Assembly (NCBI RefSeq): GCF_963576615.1 | Contig: NC_088711.1 | Location: 10,162,869-10,226,868, forward strand | Length of the DNA: 64,000 nt | Source of the DNA: Watersipora subatra | Taxonomy: Eukaryota > Bryozoa > Gymnolaemata > Cheilostomatida > Watersiporidae | Reading direction: 5' to 3' | Shown: positions 12,128 through 23,293 of the stretch, piece by piece | How the letters are laid out: the number at the start of each line of letters is the position of its first letter | Position numbering within the stretch: position 1 is the stretch's first letter | Translations under genes and position numbers: made by a program | The notes under the pieces: generated by a model | Seen by the model: only the letters and a program-made list of their open reading frames with translations | Told to the model about the DNA's origin: nothing | Database searches by the model: none

Positions 12128-12654
12128 ATCGTGTGTAGTGGCAGCTAGCCGAGGACTAACACTGAGCATTCCGGCTAGAAGGTCACAAAGTAATGGCATG
12201 TATTATAAGCTGAGCAATTGCGTAATAACTAGCTCAGCTGACAGAATCAAGTCGGCACCGCCAGGGCCACCTCGGTTGTTTTGAACAAAAGAGTCAGCGC
12301 AGCTACCTATGTGGCTATACTCAGCCTGGCTAAGCCAGCTACATTATGTTCTGGATACAAGAGCTGAGTCACGTACAGAGGTTACATCACAAAGGAAGAT
12401 GGCGGGAAGTGTTAAGCAGGAGGCAGAGCCTATCATGAGAAGAAGCATATAAAAGGAGCTTGCCTAGATCGTTACAGCAGAGTTGTACTGCGCACACACT
12501 CTCAGCATGAATGCTCATTAGTTGCACAGTGACATACATGTATATTTATATATATATATTGCTCAAATATATATTATGGTGGCTAACACTTGGTATGTTT
12601 ATTGTTGGACTGTCTTGTGGAGAGTAAAAGAACGGGCAGGTTCCTTTACAAATG
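12128..12654. mobile_element. Possible solo LTR inside the decayed Gypsy
   Basis: Between the protease and reverse-transcriptase remnants lies about 525 bp beginning TGTGTAGTGGCAGC and ending TTCCTTTACA, so bounded by TG and CA. It contains a TATA-like CATATAAAAGGAGC near 12448. It interrupts what should be continuous pol sequence. The equivalent in copy B is about 51439-51876. A clear target-site duplication was not found. Confidence 0.35.
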
Positions 12655-13552
12655 TTCAGCTTAGATATTGCAGGCTTACCTAGTCGTGAGGCCATGAGCA
12701 CTTTACAAAGTACACTGTTTCTCCCGCCATCACTTTTTTTATCAACAAGGTTACCACAGCTTTGCCTACCACCTCCAGCCTCTGATTACACAGCCAGCTA
12801 ACTGAACTTTATTTGTAGGTAGTAAACTGATCTGGTGTGTTTCAATCATGTGGGATGGGACAGCTAAAACAGCTGCACCGGTATTCCCTTTAAACCAGAT
12901 GGGCAACTTATTTATTGATACATAATAGTACAAACTTTTTTCGTTTTGATCATAGAGTCCACATCTAGTCATGCACTATTCTCATGGAACAAGCCACCCA
13001 TCTCCTCAGCTGCGGACTCTACTTCATCCATTTGTCCAAATAGCTTGTATATTGGAGACTTTTCCCAATGTCTTTTAGTTTTGGGTTTATGGCACGTTGA
13101 ACCTACATCTGGACATTTCTTGTTCTTACGTAAAGCTTTCATACAGAATTTCCCAGGGTTCTTCTTAAAGAGGAGCTAGAGCTGTTGTGGTCTGTAAACC
13201 TTCTGACCTTTTTTGACAGCCGCATATAAATTGTTTTCCATGTGTCCTGAAACCTGGCAGACTGTAAATGATTGCTAATTCATTGCTAAACTTTTTGAAT
13301 AATATGTTTGTTAAAATCAAAATCATCAATATCCACCAAATATTTGCACATTTATTATCGATGACACCCATCACCATGTGATCCGGATGAGATCAGCTCA
13401 AACTTCACCATACTCAGACAGGTCTGCTTGACTCTGCATATTCACAAACAATTAATGAATAGACTACCTTTGATGTCTTAATAAAATAAAATTCCTGCTG
13501 TTATATATAACATTCTTAACAGGTTCAAAATAGTCATCAAACCCTCGTGTTA

Positions 13553-13676
13553 GTTAATTTTCTGGCACGATCTTCAGCAGACGCCTAGTTATCGCGAAAC
13601 ACAAACTGATTTTATGTTGGAATACAATTATGACCCGTTTGGATCAACATATTTGCTATCTGTGCTTCCGTCTGAG
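13553..13676 (+). CDS. Candidate orphan exon
   Basis: After a TAG acceptor at 13550-13552, one frame stays open for about 41 codons to a GAG|GTGAGA donor at 13676. The translation looks protein-like (WHDLQQTPSYRETQTDFMLE, then YDPFGSTYLLSVLPSE). I do not recognise the family and found no partner exons on either side. It starts just past the end of the segmental duplication. It could be chance. Confidence 0.25.
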
Positions 13677-14214
13677 GTGAGAGTCTTTGAACATTGCTGA
13701 GTAATTTTTCGCAACCTTGTAAGTTTAGAACTGCATTTAGAAAGTCTTCCAATCCGACCTAAGATTATTAAAAAGAAATAATTACGCTTGCAAAATCGAT
13801 CTCCCTTAGCGCTGTCTGTCATTATTACTTACAACTTTTCAATAAGCAAATATGAATGTAATCTGGAAAGTGATGCTCATTTCCTGATTTATTAAACACA
13901 TTAACGCAATGCGGCTATAGCCGCCTGGAATGACCATCGGAGCTTACTTCTGATACCATTTAATGTATCCTTTTAATGGATCTATTTAATGTAACCTTTT
14001 AGAGTGATCGTAAGCATCCCTCCTCTCCAGGATACGCGGTAGCAGTATAATTAGTCGTCTATTACGCTTGGCTTCCTTGTCAACATCTATAACAACCTAG
14101 TCACGTTTACATCACGTGATTCGTTACGTTTCATGCCTTCGGTGCTTTACGGTGCCCGTGGGCAAGCCGATTAGCCCACGCTACACGGTTCTGGTCGAAA
14201 AGCGTTAAGCTAAC

Positions 14215-14370
14215 ATGGATCCACTTATTCTTTTTGTTGGAGCGACATTTTGTCCAGCTATCACCATGGCGATCAATGTGTATACAACAATCAGATGCAA
14301 ATGCTGGAAATTTAAATACTGTAGACGTACCAACAACTTGTTTTGGTCTTTTGGAGTACTTGAACTATAA
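14215..14370 (+). CDS. Candidate 51-residue ORF with hydrophobic N terminus
   Basis: ATG at 14215 opens a 51-codon frame starting MDPLILFVGATFCPAITMAI, a plausible signal or membrane segment, then a Cys- and Lys-rich part (RCKCWKFKYCRR). The last 15 or so codons lie in a 55-bp sequence repeated at 14636-14690, so the C-terminal part may not be coding, or the reading frame may really splice out before it. No family recognised. Confidence 0.22.
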   Translation: MDPLILFVGATFCPAITMAINVYTTIRCKCWKFKYCRRTNNLFWSFGVLEL

Positions 14371-14690
14371 CATCTTATTCTTTATCTTTCATCTTTGTCA
14401 AATTGATGCGTATATAGAAACTCAATGTATTATGCTTGAGTACGGTATATATTGAATGAATACAAGTAGACTGTTCTTGACAACATTGGGATATTAACTG
14501 AGGACACATTTCACATAGGATGATAAAAACAACATGATGAAATAGGATGTGATACACCACAACTAATGACCATAGTTAACCCACCAAATGACCATAGCTA
14601 AACAATGTTAGCTGACATCATATTATGACACGTAACAACAACTTGTTTTGGTCTTTTGGAGTACTTGAACTATAACATCTTATTCTTTAT
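14331..14690. repeat. 55-bp direct repeat, 305 bp apart
   Basis: Positions 14331-14385 and 14636-14690 are identical by eye (CAACAACTTGTTTTGGTCTT to TTATTCTTTAT). The intervening 250 bp is AT-rich, with no gene. A local duplication or two copies of a short dispersed repeat are possible. Confidence 0.8.
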
Positions 14691-15699
14691 TTGCCCATCT
14701 ATAAATTAAAACATAAAAAGGCAACTCTGAAACATTGACCAAATAGCAGTATTACAGAGCACTCCGGTGACGACAAACCGTAAATAGCGGATACTTTACC
14801 ATACCTATCAAATCATGTAATAATAATTATTACTGAATAATAAGTTAAAAAACAACTACATAAACTACTGTTTCGTAATGAAAAAATATAGCAGTGGGTG
14901 TAGGTGAGAGGAGAAAGCATTAGTAGTGTCAGATATCAGTTCTGGAAGAAAACCAGGAGAACCTATTTTGCCAAGGAAACCAGCAACTATTATGACCTAT
15001 GATGAAAACAATACACGCAGAAAGGAAATTTAATCACCTATTCATCTTAGCACAACAAACAGACCACCCCAGGATGTCAGATGCTAGCTGGACGGGGAAA
15101 ACCACAAATCACTGTATCTCACCATAATATATACATTTATTTATATGCTTATTCAGATTCAACACAACTCATCAAAATATTGCATAAACATTGGAAGGAG
15201 AGACGTGAGAGCTGAGCAGCCATCCAATCCTATATAGAGCCAGTACAGAGTAGAAGAGAGCCTCCATGCGTACATCCCCGAGCTACAATAAAAAGATTGA
15301 CATAAACAATAACTGCATGACTTGAGCTTACACTTTAATCTTTGTATTTTATGTTTTTTTTTACTCTATGTTGGTTTTAAATTTTATGTTTTATGCTAAT
15401 TTTTGTTATTATACACTAGCAATGTCAAAGCAGTCCTCAGAAACTATCAAACTCATGAAAAACAGTCCTTTCAACTATGTCTCCATGGGATTCCATTTAA
15501 TCATGGAATTTCCCAAGGAGCTGGCTTCTAGCAGCAAGCAGAGCCTCAAAAAACATAAGCTTCAAGAATTTTCACAGCTAAAATAAATTTTTTAAAAATA
15601 TGACATTTATAGTAATGAAAAGAATGGAGCGAAATACATACTCCAGAATTTTTCTAGATTTTTAAAGCTAAAAACAAAAGAGATAGAGACACTTTTATA

Positions 15700-16345
15700 A
15701 ATTCCACACTCAGAAAGTTGGCTAAGTTTTTTAAACATCATGGGCTTTCCAGAAAGATGAGCTCACCCGCTCCACTACAGCTGATCTGTTGCGATATGCA
15801 CAGTCAGCGATTGCACAAAGTTTGCAAAATGCTGACTAGAAGCCAATTAAAAGTTGTTATTCTCAGATGGCTTGTATATAAGGAGCCTCTGAAAGTGATT
15901 AAGATAAGAGAAGACAGGCCAGAGAGAGGCCACGCCGGACAGGCCAGAGAGAGAGCGGGCCAGGGAGGCCAAGTGGGTGAAATTGTATACCCCTTTTACA
16001 ACTGTTGCCTCGAAGAGATAAAGCCATTTGGCTGAATACTACGATAATATTTGTACGTTTCTGAGGACACATTTTATCGCTCATTTTGACGAGATATACA
16101 CTTATTATACTACGAATTACGAATTACTTGAACAAATTTCTTTATTCGTTTTATGCCCAAGTGAGACTTGTTATTGATAAATATACTTTATATCGAAGCC
16201 TGAGATAGGCCAATCTATTATTGATACGACAACAATATTTGAGTTTGCAACCAGCACTTGAAATTGACGCCCTAGAGAGGCTATATACTGATAAAACAAC
16301 ACTCATTCTACAGAGGAACATACATTGGTGCCCAAGCGAGGCAAG
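15700..16345 (+). mobile_element. Possible LTR with adjoining primer-binding-like site
   Basis: A GC-richer stretch has a TATA-like element (TGTATATAAGGAGCC near 15870), a purine-rich repeated tract (GGCCAGAGAGAGG, 15915-15970) and a later TTGGTGCCCAAGCGAGGC at about 16326-16343, which resembles the primer-binding start of an LTR retroelement. A weaker version (ATGCCCAAGTGAGAC) lies at 16153. No gag-pol follows, so if real it is a remnant. Confidence 0.25.
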
Positions 16346-17098
16346 ACAACTACTGAGCTGGCAGATAAGTATAAAATATTCTGGAGAAGACAAATTGTGT
16401 CAGAATTGCAGATACGGTAACAGATCATACACAAAATTCGCAGGATTGATTTGACAGTTGATTGATATAGAGAACATTTCTTTACCTGGCAGGAAGAGCC
16501 ACTTTGCCAGTTCGAAAAAATTTATTTGTTACGTGAGAAAAACAGTCAGGAGTGCTACCTTACACAACATTATATAGAACCACACTAAAACACAATTGCA
16601 TTTATAAGTTGTATTTTATTAAATTTTGAAACTTTCATTTAGTTTGAATAATTATATACATACATATTTATAAAATATTATTAAATTTTCTCCAGTGACA
16701 AAGCTGTAGCTTTGCACCACACTACGAGTAATTTAGAAATACATTATATTTATACAAACAAAAATATAATTATATAATTTAAATATATTATATTATTTCG
16801 TTTATTACATATATTATTTAATTTATTATTTTCATAATTTTTCTCCCGTGACAGTAGTCAGCAGTGGTAACAGTGTGGGTGTACGCGAGTGTGTAGTAAT
16901 TAATACTAAAGCAGTACTGGTAGTAGTAACTAATACTAAAGTAGTACTGGTAGTAGTAAGTAATAATAAATAATAATCATAATAATATAATAATAATGAA
17001 GTAGCAGCAATACAACCAAAACCCCATAAGAATAATGAAAGGAAGGCAGATGAAAAGAATAAACTTTTGCAATGACAGCTAGGCCCATCCTGTAGTAT

Positions 17099-17392
17099 CT
17101 AGGACATGTAATGAAGCCAACTAAGCTCTATATTCTGTGTTTCTATAGTTGAAATCGTTTCTGGCTTCAAATTTTTTTTTCTATCTAGCACTGCTGTAGA
17201 GCTGTCAAACGGGAAATAATCAGAGGAGACTCGAAAAAATTCATTCATAATGAACCCTTCGTGTCTCAGCGCTTTTGTTGATGCCGCTGACGCGACTGGA
17301 TCAAAAGAAAACCCACAACCAATACCAAGTACAGATGTAAAGTTTAAAATAGTAACATGGGATGTTTGAAATCTTGATAAGATGCCTATCAC
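17099..17392 (-). CDS. Hypothetical ORF or exon fragment, 97 codons
   Basis: One minus-strand frame stays open for 97 codons in an otherwise stop-rich area. It reads like protein in places (VTILNFTSVLGIGCGFSFD, YFPFDSSTAVLDRKKNLK). I do not recognise it. No matching splice partner or repeat copy was found in the window. It may be a pseudogene fragment or chance. Confidence 0.22.
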   Translation of the reverse strand: MIGILSRFQTSHVTILNFTSVLGIGCGFSFDPVASAASTKALRHEGFIMNEFFRVSSDYFPFDSSTAVLDRKKNLKPETISTIETQNIELSWLHYMS

Positions 17393-18599
17393 ATCATTAA
17401 AAAACCGGTGAAATGTTTCTAATGCCTGTGGTAAGACTTGTCAGGTGCTTTCAAAAATTTTTTGCTGCAGCCTAATGCAGCACAAAAGGTGGCATTGTTT
17501 TGTTTATAACTGATGGAGTTTGAGAACTATTTTGTAGCTAAGCAAGTTTTATTGGCACCATTCAGATAGTAAAAAGAGAGCAAAGGGCAGGAGTATCACT
17601 ATAATATGTGATGAATCACTAACATATGATTGGCTAACAGAAATACATGCGACAACACTAGTAAACAGTTGTATCAAAAGTAGGTCAAAAACTGAACATC
17701 ATTAGTAATTAAAAGAGAAAACAGCTCCTAGATGCTAGAACATTAACTGTGAACTATAAAGTTACAAACAAGTCTTATAACAACAATAATAAAATGCTTC
17801 AATTAAAACAATATGATCAATGCGATAGATAGTGAAATTAGAATGGCTCGTTTTAAAAATTTCTGCAACTGCTAAATCTTTAGAGGAGAAGTTTGGGGAG
17901 AGATATATCTCTGCTCTCAACAATGTTGACAGGAAATCCCGAACAAATGCCAGAAATTAGTGAAAAAAAGAACATGCTGCTGACTGCCACCATCTCGCAC
18001 AATATTACTGGATAACTGCGTTCTCATGTTGTCTACACAAATATTTTATTCCTTTCTAGCAACAACTAATTCCATCCTGATGCGGGAAAAATTGGAAAAA
18101 TGAAAACAAGTGAAAATTTTATATACCACCATTATTATTATCATCTTTTATTATTTAGTTACCTTTAGTATTGCATTTTCCTTATTACTTGTGCAATGAG
18201 TGATGTAAGTAATAAGTCTAACAACTAATGAAAGGTATGTGTGGCCTGTGTGGGTGAAACATGTGAGACAACTGAAGTTTGTAACAGAGCAGAGACCACG
18301 TATTATTCTTGCAATTAATTATTATAATTTAAAAACAAATATAATAACAATAATATTAATTGATGTTCTGATCAATGAGAGTTGAGAAACGGGCAATAAA
18401 TAACTAAATACACAAAATAATAATTATTTTATAATAATAATAATGACTATTATTATTGAATAATAATTTAAGAAGCAACAACTACTAAAACTGCTGTGTA
18501 ATTATCATGAGTGTTTAATAAGGAGAAACTATGTTATACACAATTAACCTGAGTCCACACACAACATCAGTGTTAAATTTGTCTTCTCATCTTATTCTA

Positions 18600-18780
18600 T
18601 ATACATGTATATATATAAATCTCAATATTATTAGTCCATCTGTACATTCGTCTGCCCAGCTACAGTGATAAAGTTTTAAGAATGAGAAAGCTGCTGCAAA
18701 CTGGATTTGAACTCACAACCTCCAGTTCTGCAGACTTCTATTTACCCAATACACTGTCTAGCTGGCAGTGTATTTGGTAA
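18600..18780 (-). repeat. tRNA-like dispersed repeat copy
   Basis: It contains reversed box-B-like GGATTTGAACTCACAACC followed by CTCCAGTTCTGCAGAC and an AGTCCATCTGTACATTCG flank, resembling the repeats at 5020-5170 and 47400-47540. It is a partial copy. Confidence 0.45.
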
Positions 18781-19694
18781 ATACTATGTTAATGATATAT
18801 GGCTGTCTGTCGAGAACCGACTATGACTTGCATTTTAGTGATGCATGGGTCAAGCAGTATGGTAGAGATGAGGTGACCCAGTTCTCAGTGTGTACCACTT
18901 CAGTAACTGTCATATTAACCTGAAGGGATGCCTTTGCAACATGTTCCGTCTGACAGAGCCAGGTAACCATTTCAATTGCCCAATGTGCGCAGGACAGAGG
19001 TAGATCTTTAATGTGCTCACGTTGTCAGTGTGGTACACGGGGCCTCCAAGTTGTGGTCTAGATCCGAAAGACCCAGCAATTTAGGATTGAAAGCTTGCTG
19101 AGAGCTCTTTGTCATATCGGCATTAAAGATGTGGTTGCGTCAAATTTGAGTTGATCTTAAAAGAAAGCATTTTTTTCTCTATCAGTTGATATGTTGTTTG
19201 TTGTGTTAGGCGATCTCATTGCCAAGATATTTGAAGATTAAAATCGAAAAAATCTGATCGCGGTAAAAACGCTCAGGCCAAAAAAACATTCCCAGACTTG
19301 CCCAAAATGATGTCACGCGTGATATATCTGTCAATATATCTCGTATTCACATCGGCTACTTGCGATAAAAGTCTCGCATACAGAGAAACTGGGAGCTTGT
19401 TATCATAGTATCTAAGGCCGGGAGAACCTTTAAGACGGTCTATTATGACCTTGATCGCTTCCTCTTGTGGTTGTTCCCAGGTCCAGACAGTCTCATTTTT
19501 AGCAGCTTGTTCAATGGGCTGGCAAGTTGTGAGAGGTTCGGGATGTATCGTTGCATGTAGTTTACCATACCAAGAAAACGTCGCAGAGTATGAACATCTG
19601 TGGGATGACTGATGGTCTCAATCGCTGTCAGCTGGGATAGGTCTGGTTATATGCCACTAGCATCGAACATATGGCCCAGAAATTTGACTTTAGA

Positions 19695-20288
19695 CTACCT
19701 GTATGAGCACTTGTCGATGTTAAGTTCCAGTCTATGTTCTGCCACTTGCTTCAAACCTGCCTCTAACCTCCGATCATGCTCTTGCATGTCGCGACCAAAA
19801 ATAAGTATGTCATCTTGATAGACAACAACTCCTTCACAACCCGATGAAATTCCTTCCATGGTTCTCTGAAGCAACTCGCTGGCACTGAATATTCCAAATG
19901 GTAGGCGTGTGAAACTAAACCTGCCTCTGTGTGTGATGAATGTGGTCAGCCGACTTGATTCCTCATCGAGAGCTATCTGGTGGTAGCCGCTGCGGGCGTC
20001 AAGTGTAGAAAATACTGTTGCATTGCTAAGCTTGGCTGTCAGTTCTTTGAATGATGGTATAGGATAATTTTCCCTAACTACTGCGCGGTTCACAGCCCTA
20101 AGGTCTTTGCAGAGTTGTACATCACCAGACTTTTTCCGGACAGAAACTATGGGGGAGCACCACTCAGTGGGTTGTGTTACCGGTTTAATGATGTTATGAC
20201 TGAGCATTATATTTAGTTCTTTGTCAACTTTGTCTAAAATTGGAAAGGGGATGCGACGGGGAGGGGGGGGGTGTTGATGCAAGTACAT
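19695..20288 (-). pseudogene. Gypsy reverse transcriptase, truncated element
   Basis: An open frame of about 197 codons covers the RT fingers and palm: EWCSPIVSVRKKSGDVQLCKD, STLDARSGYHQIALDEES, LPFGIFSASELLQRTMEGI and YQDDILIF, the catalytic YxDD-type box. The frame ends in the connection region (about 19695); protein-like sequence continues in other frames to about 19380 (LRRFLGMVNYMQRYIPNLSQ). Confidence 0.8.
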
Positions 20289-20437
20289 GTAGGTTTTATG
20301 TCACTGTTGAGGTTGATGGTTACAGATTTGCCTTTAATCTTACCCAACGCAGCATTAGGCCGAACTGCGAAAGTCGTGCCACACCCGGCAGCACCAACCA
20401 CGGAGCTAATGACCGCCATGTGCTTAACCGCATTACT

Positions 20438-21552
20438 TTACAAAAGGCTAGATCTACAATCAGCTACGTAACATTTGAGTGAGTACTCATGGCCATTGCA
20501 CTTAGTGTTCAATATAAAATAGCCAAAAACAGTTACATTAGAATTAACAGACTTTAATTCAGTATTGGTTTTAGATAGAACAGGTTTATCAATAAGTAAG
20601 TCATAAGTGTTTTTGGATAATATGGTGACATCAGCACCTGTGTTAACCTTGAACTTTATATTTGTGTTGTTCATAGGGATACTCACAAACCACGACTCGC
20701 TGTTGTCATGTATTTGTGTCACTGCATCTAGGTAGTAGGTCTTTCCTTGAGCTCCTTGCGGCATATTCCGATCGACAATCTCTGCAGCAGCCGGAGTTGA
20801 TCTGGCTCCACTCCTGCACTTCTTGGCAAAGTGGTTTAGCTTCTGGTCATGGTGACATTGTTTACCGAATGCCGGGCATTGTTTTCTCTTGTGTATAAGG
20901 CCACAGTTATTACAGCTAACAGCTTCTTGGTAGTTGGCGTATGACTTTGTTACTACTTGGTTGTTGCTATTCTTCTGGCTGGTGCCATAGCTAGCAGGGG
21001 ATCTGCTAATCGAATCAACCTCTACTTGTTTAGCAACCTCCTTTTTGACTAGCTCATGGTGTCGAGACATATAAATAGCCTTGCTAAGGTCTAGGCTTTC
21101 CTCTAGCCGTAGCTTTGCAGACAGCTCTTTATCTAGCAGTCCAACGACTAATCTGTCTCTGACAGTTTTGTCTCTTTCTGCTGCAAACTCGCAGTGCTCA
21201 CTGAGTTTGTATAAGTTCCTAATGAAGCTCTCAATACTCTCGTCTGCTCTCTGAGCTCCTGCATGAAATATACTTCTAAGATGAATTACGTTCCACTTTG
21301 GGTTGAAGTCATCCAGAAGCTTTTTAGAAACTATATCAAAATCCTTTTCATTATCATCAGTAAATGTAAATTTTTCATACTATTGTTCAGCATCACCACC
21401 CATAGTGTATAGGAGGGTTGCTATCTGTACACTACCGTCCTTATCCAATAAACCAGTTGCTACCCTATACAGTTTAAATCGTTTCAACCATTCTGGAAAT
21501 GATTTTGGTAATAAAAAGTCAAATCCTTGTGGTGCCTCTAGTTTAGACATGA
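20438..21552 (-). pseudogene. Gag and protease of truncated Gypsy element
   Basis: Gag starts at ATG 21552 (MSKLEAPQGFDFLLP) and runs toward a zinc-knuckle-like region (CNNCGLIHKRKQCPAFGKQC) around 20920-20860. The retropepsin piece has FKVNTGADVTILSKNTY, with Asn in place of the first residue of the usual DTGA. An in-frame TAG near 21380, just after GDAEQ, cuts gag early, so the element is probably dead. The frame ends at 20438; the reverse transcriptase follows in a different reading. Confidence 0.75.
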
Positions 21553-21802
21553 TTGTAAGCTAAGAATAGGCACTAGATGGCTACGAGCAATCAGCTGAGA
21601 GTAGGATTAAATAGATAGTTTCACAGACAAAGGAGGACACGCTGCCACCATGTTAGATATTTAGACAGGAAGTCCCCTTTATTCAATAAGGTCAAGGTTA
21701 CAACAATGCATAATAGAAAGGTCAAGAACATTCAATGGAATCATAGAGTTAGTAGAATAGTAGATAAACTAGTTACAGCAAACACCCATAAATAACTGTA
21801 CA

Positions 21803-23232
21803 ATAGAAACTTTCTTTTTTATTCCGTAGATGAATTAAGCATCATTAAAAATTTATTTAAGTCGTGTTGCCTCGCAGGTTAAAACTCCAAACAGACGGTA
21901 TGTTTATTTCTTATCTCGCGGTTGAAGATGGATTTGCATTTTAGCTATGAGTTTGCTAATTATCAATGACAACTACTCTCAAAGACATACTTGTATTTTG
22001 AAAATGGATGGAAAAATAAATTCATGATGTGATGACATAATGCATTACCCACAAAGCAGAAGACGTTAGCATTACTATTAATTTTTCTGAACCACAATGA
22101 GAACAGAGCGAAACTTGCGAAAAATTGCAATTCATAAAATATCTGCAAGAACCATGTTTTCAGGCAGACAATTCTATATTTTTGTTTATTATGCTAAATC
22201 ACTATGAATTGCTGTTTAACTTCTTTTACGTTATCACCAAGATCCATCCGACCAGCTCGACCACCTAGATGTTAAGTCTCCATCTTCTTATTTAGCTCTA
22301 CAACTTTTGCGATGGTGTATACCACGATATATTTCAAATGCCTGTTCTAGCAGAGCAAATTAGTATTTGGAAATTTTAACTAGTGTAACTCAGATATTAC
22401 GTGAAGCTACTTACCTAATAGTTATATCTACTCATACTTTCTATGTGAGTCTTTACCATCAGGCATATGCATCCAGAAAAGCCGTTTATGTTTCAGTGAA
22501 ATAATGTCAACTCGAGAGTAATTTTTTATAGACTTGAATTAGCTACTAGTGGGCCTATGCTTGATGATTGTTCCAAAAGGTGGTATTAATATTCTCAAAG
22601 GATTTACAGATTTGGGTGTTTTTTGGGGATAGCACTTTGCAAGCAAGGAGAAGAAAGTGAAGAAAATTAGCATAAATCTTTGTTATACCAATATCTAAAA
22701 TACACATGCAAGGCAAGAGCATATGATAACAGCAATTAGGATAGTGGACCGCTGCCAAATCTAACAATAACTGTTTGTTCTATATTCTAAAGCAAAGATG
22801 CGTATTGTAAATAAAAATTGTACAATAATGTTTGGGGTGTATTCTATGTGGTAGAAAACATTAAATTTACACCCTGTTGTTTTTAATACAGAGCAATATA
22901 TGATAATATGCATGCATTCGTTGTGGGATTTCACAATACAATTTTTGGTAAAACTGTTAGATTAATGAATCAACCGAGATATATGTATATAAATTAAGCA
23001 TTCTTTCGCATAAATGAGCCGTCTAAAGTATTGTCTGAATTCATATGTGTCATAATTTCGCTCATTAGTCATCATCTTGATTGTCTTCTGTTTGTCAGCA
23101 AATCGCTACAATTTAAGTATTTCATTCTGAAGACAAGAGTAAAGGTGAGACATGAACATGGTATTTGCTGGAGACGAAATATTCCTCATATCTGTTTCTT
23201 GTTGTTTTCTTGACTTGAATCGGGAACCAGGC
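21803..23232. other. Intergenic region upstream of EXD2
   Basis: No convincing exon was seen on either strand. The sequence is AT-rich and mostly unique. The EXD2 promoter should lie here or in the first introns, but no core element can be assigned with confidence. Confidence 0.4.
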
Positions 23233-23293
23233 ATGACTGGAAACAGCCTTTTGCAGAAAAGCTTTGCGACTGCAACACTCTTGGCTGCTGGAG
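23233..23293 (+). CDS. EXD2: Tentative first coding exon of EXD2
   Basis: ATG at 23233 begins MTGNSLLQKSFATATLLAAG, a short hydrophobic stretch, and ends at a GAG|GTATAT donor. Its phase (1) fits the acceptor at 23711-23712, not the alternative acceptor at 23694-23695, which would keep an extra Lys/Arg-rich stretch (TKRKQGK). The choice between them, and the start itself, is uncertain. Confidence 0.4.

Larger units (their letters stand above)
1..13535. repeat. Segmental duplication, copy A (left copy)
   Basis: This block matches 42640-52758 in the same orientation. The ankyrin exon has the same length in both (638-2110 and 43298-44770), an offset of 42660. Shared content in order is the ankyrin exons, a CTCTATTTGAAC-type array, tRNA-like repeats, a Tigger fragment and a decayed Gypsy element. 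Copy A has about 3.1 kb (roughly 6891-10008) that copy B lacks. The match starts before the window edge and stops near 13531. By eye the noncoding parts differ by several percent plus many small indels, so this is an old duplication, not two reads of one locus. Confidence 0.9.
10008..13535 (-). mobile_element. Decayed Gypsy-type retrotransposon, copy A
   Basis: Minus-strand pieces follow Gypsy gag-pol order from right to left: a cysteine-rich stretch (KKCPDVGSTCHK, near 13100), a retropepsin-like piece (12972-12766, IWFKGNTGAAV with the catalytic Asp replaced by Asn), reverse transcriptase (12120-11629), RNase H (11267-11055) and the integrase zinc region (10572-10285, CLLC and RPWSKLAVYI). 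All are broken by stops and frameshifts. A non-coding insertion at about 12128-12654 separates protease from reverse transcriptase. The same decayed element is in copy B at 49316-52758, so it was inserted before the duplication. Confidence 0.75.
13536..19370. other. Intergenic stretch without a recognised gene
   Basis: The left 150 bp hold an exon-like stretch and 14215-14370 a short ORF, listed separately. 15700-16330 looks LTR-like. 16600-17050 and 18100-18560 are very AT-rich with TAA/TAATAA and AGTAGTACTGGTAGTAGTAA short repeats. 18600-18780 has a reversed tRNA-like repeat. 18830-19130 is unique-looking GC-richer sequence with no open frame I could assign. Confidence 0.5.
19370..21802 (-). 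mobile_element. Gypsy-type (Mag/SURL-like) retrotransposon, 3' truncated
   Basis: The minus strand carries, from right to left, an LTR-like end (21802-21651, TG...CA bounded, with polyadenylation-like AATAAAG), a primer-binding-like site TGGTGGCAGCGTGTCCTCC just inside it (21650-21632), gag, protease and reverse transcriptase. The sequence stops at about 19370, after the WTWEQPQEEAI and GLRYYDNKLPVSL stretches of the connection region. RNase H, integrase and the second LTR are missing. Confidence 0.8.
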
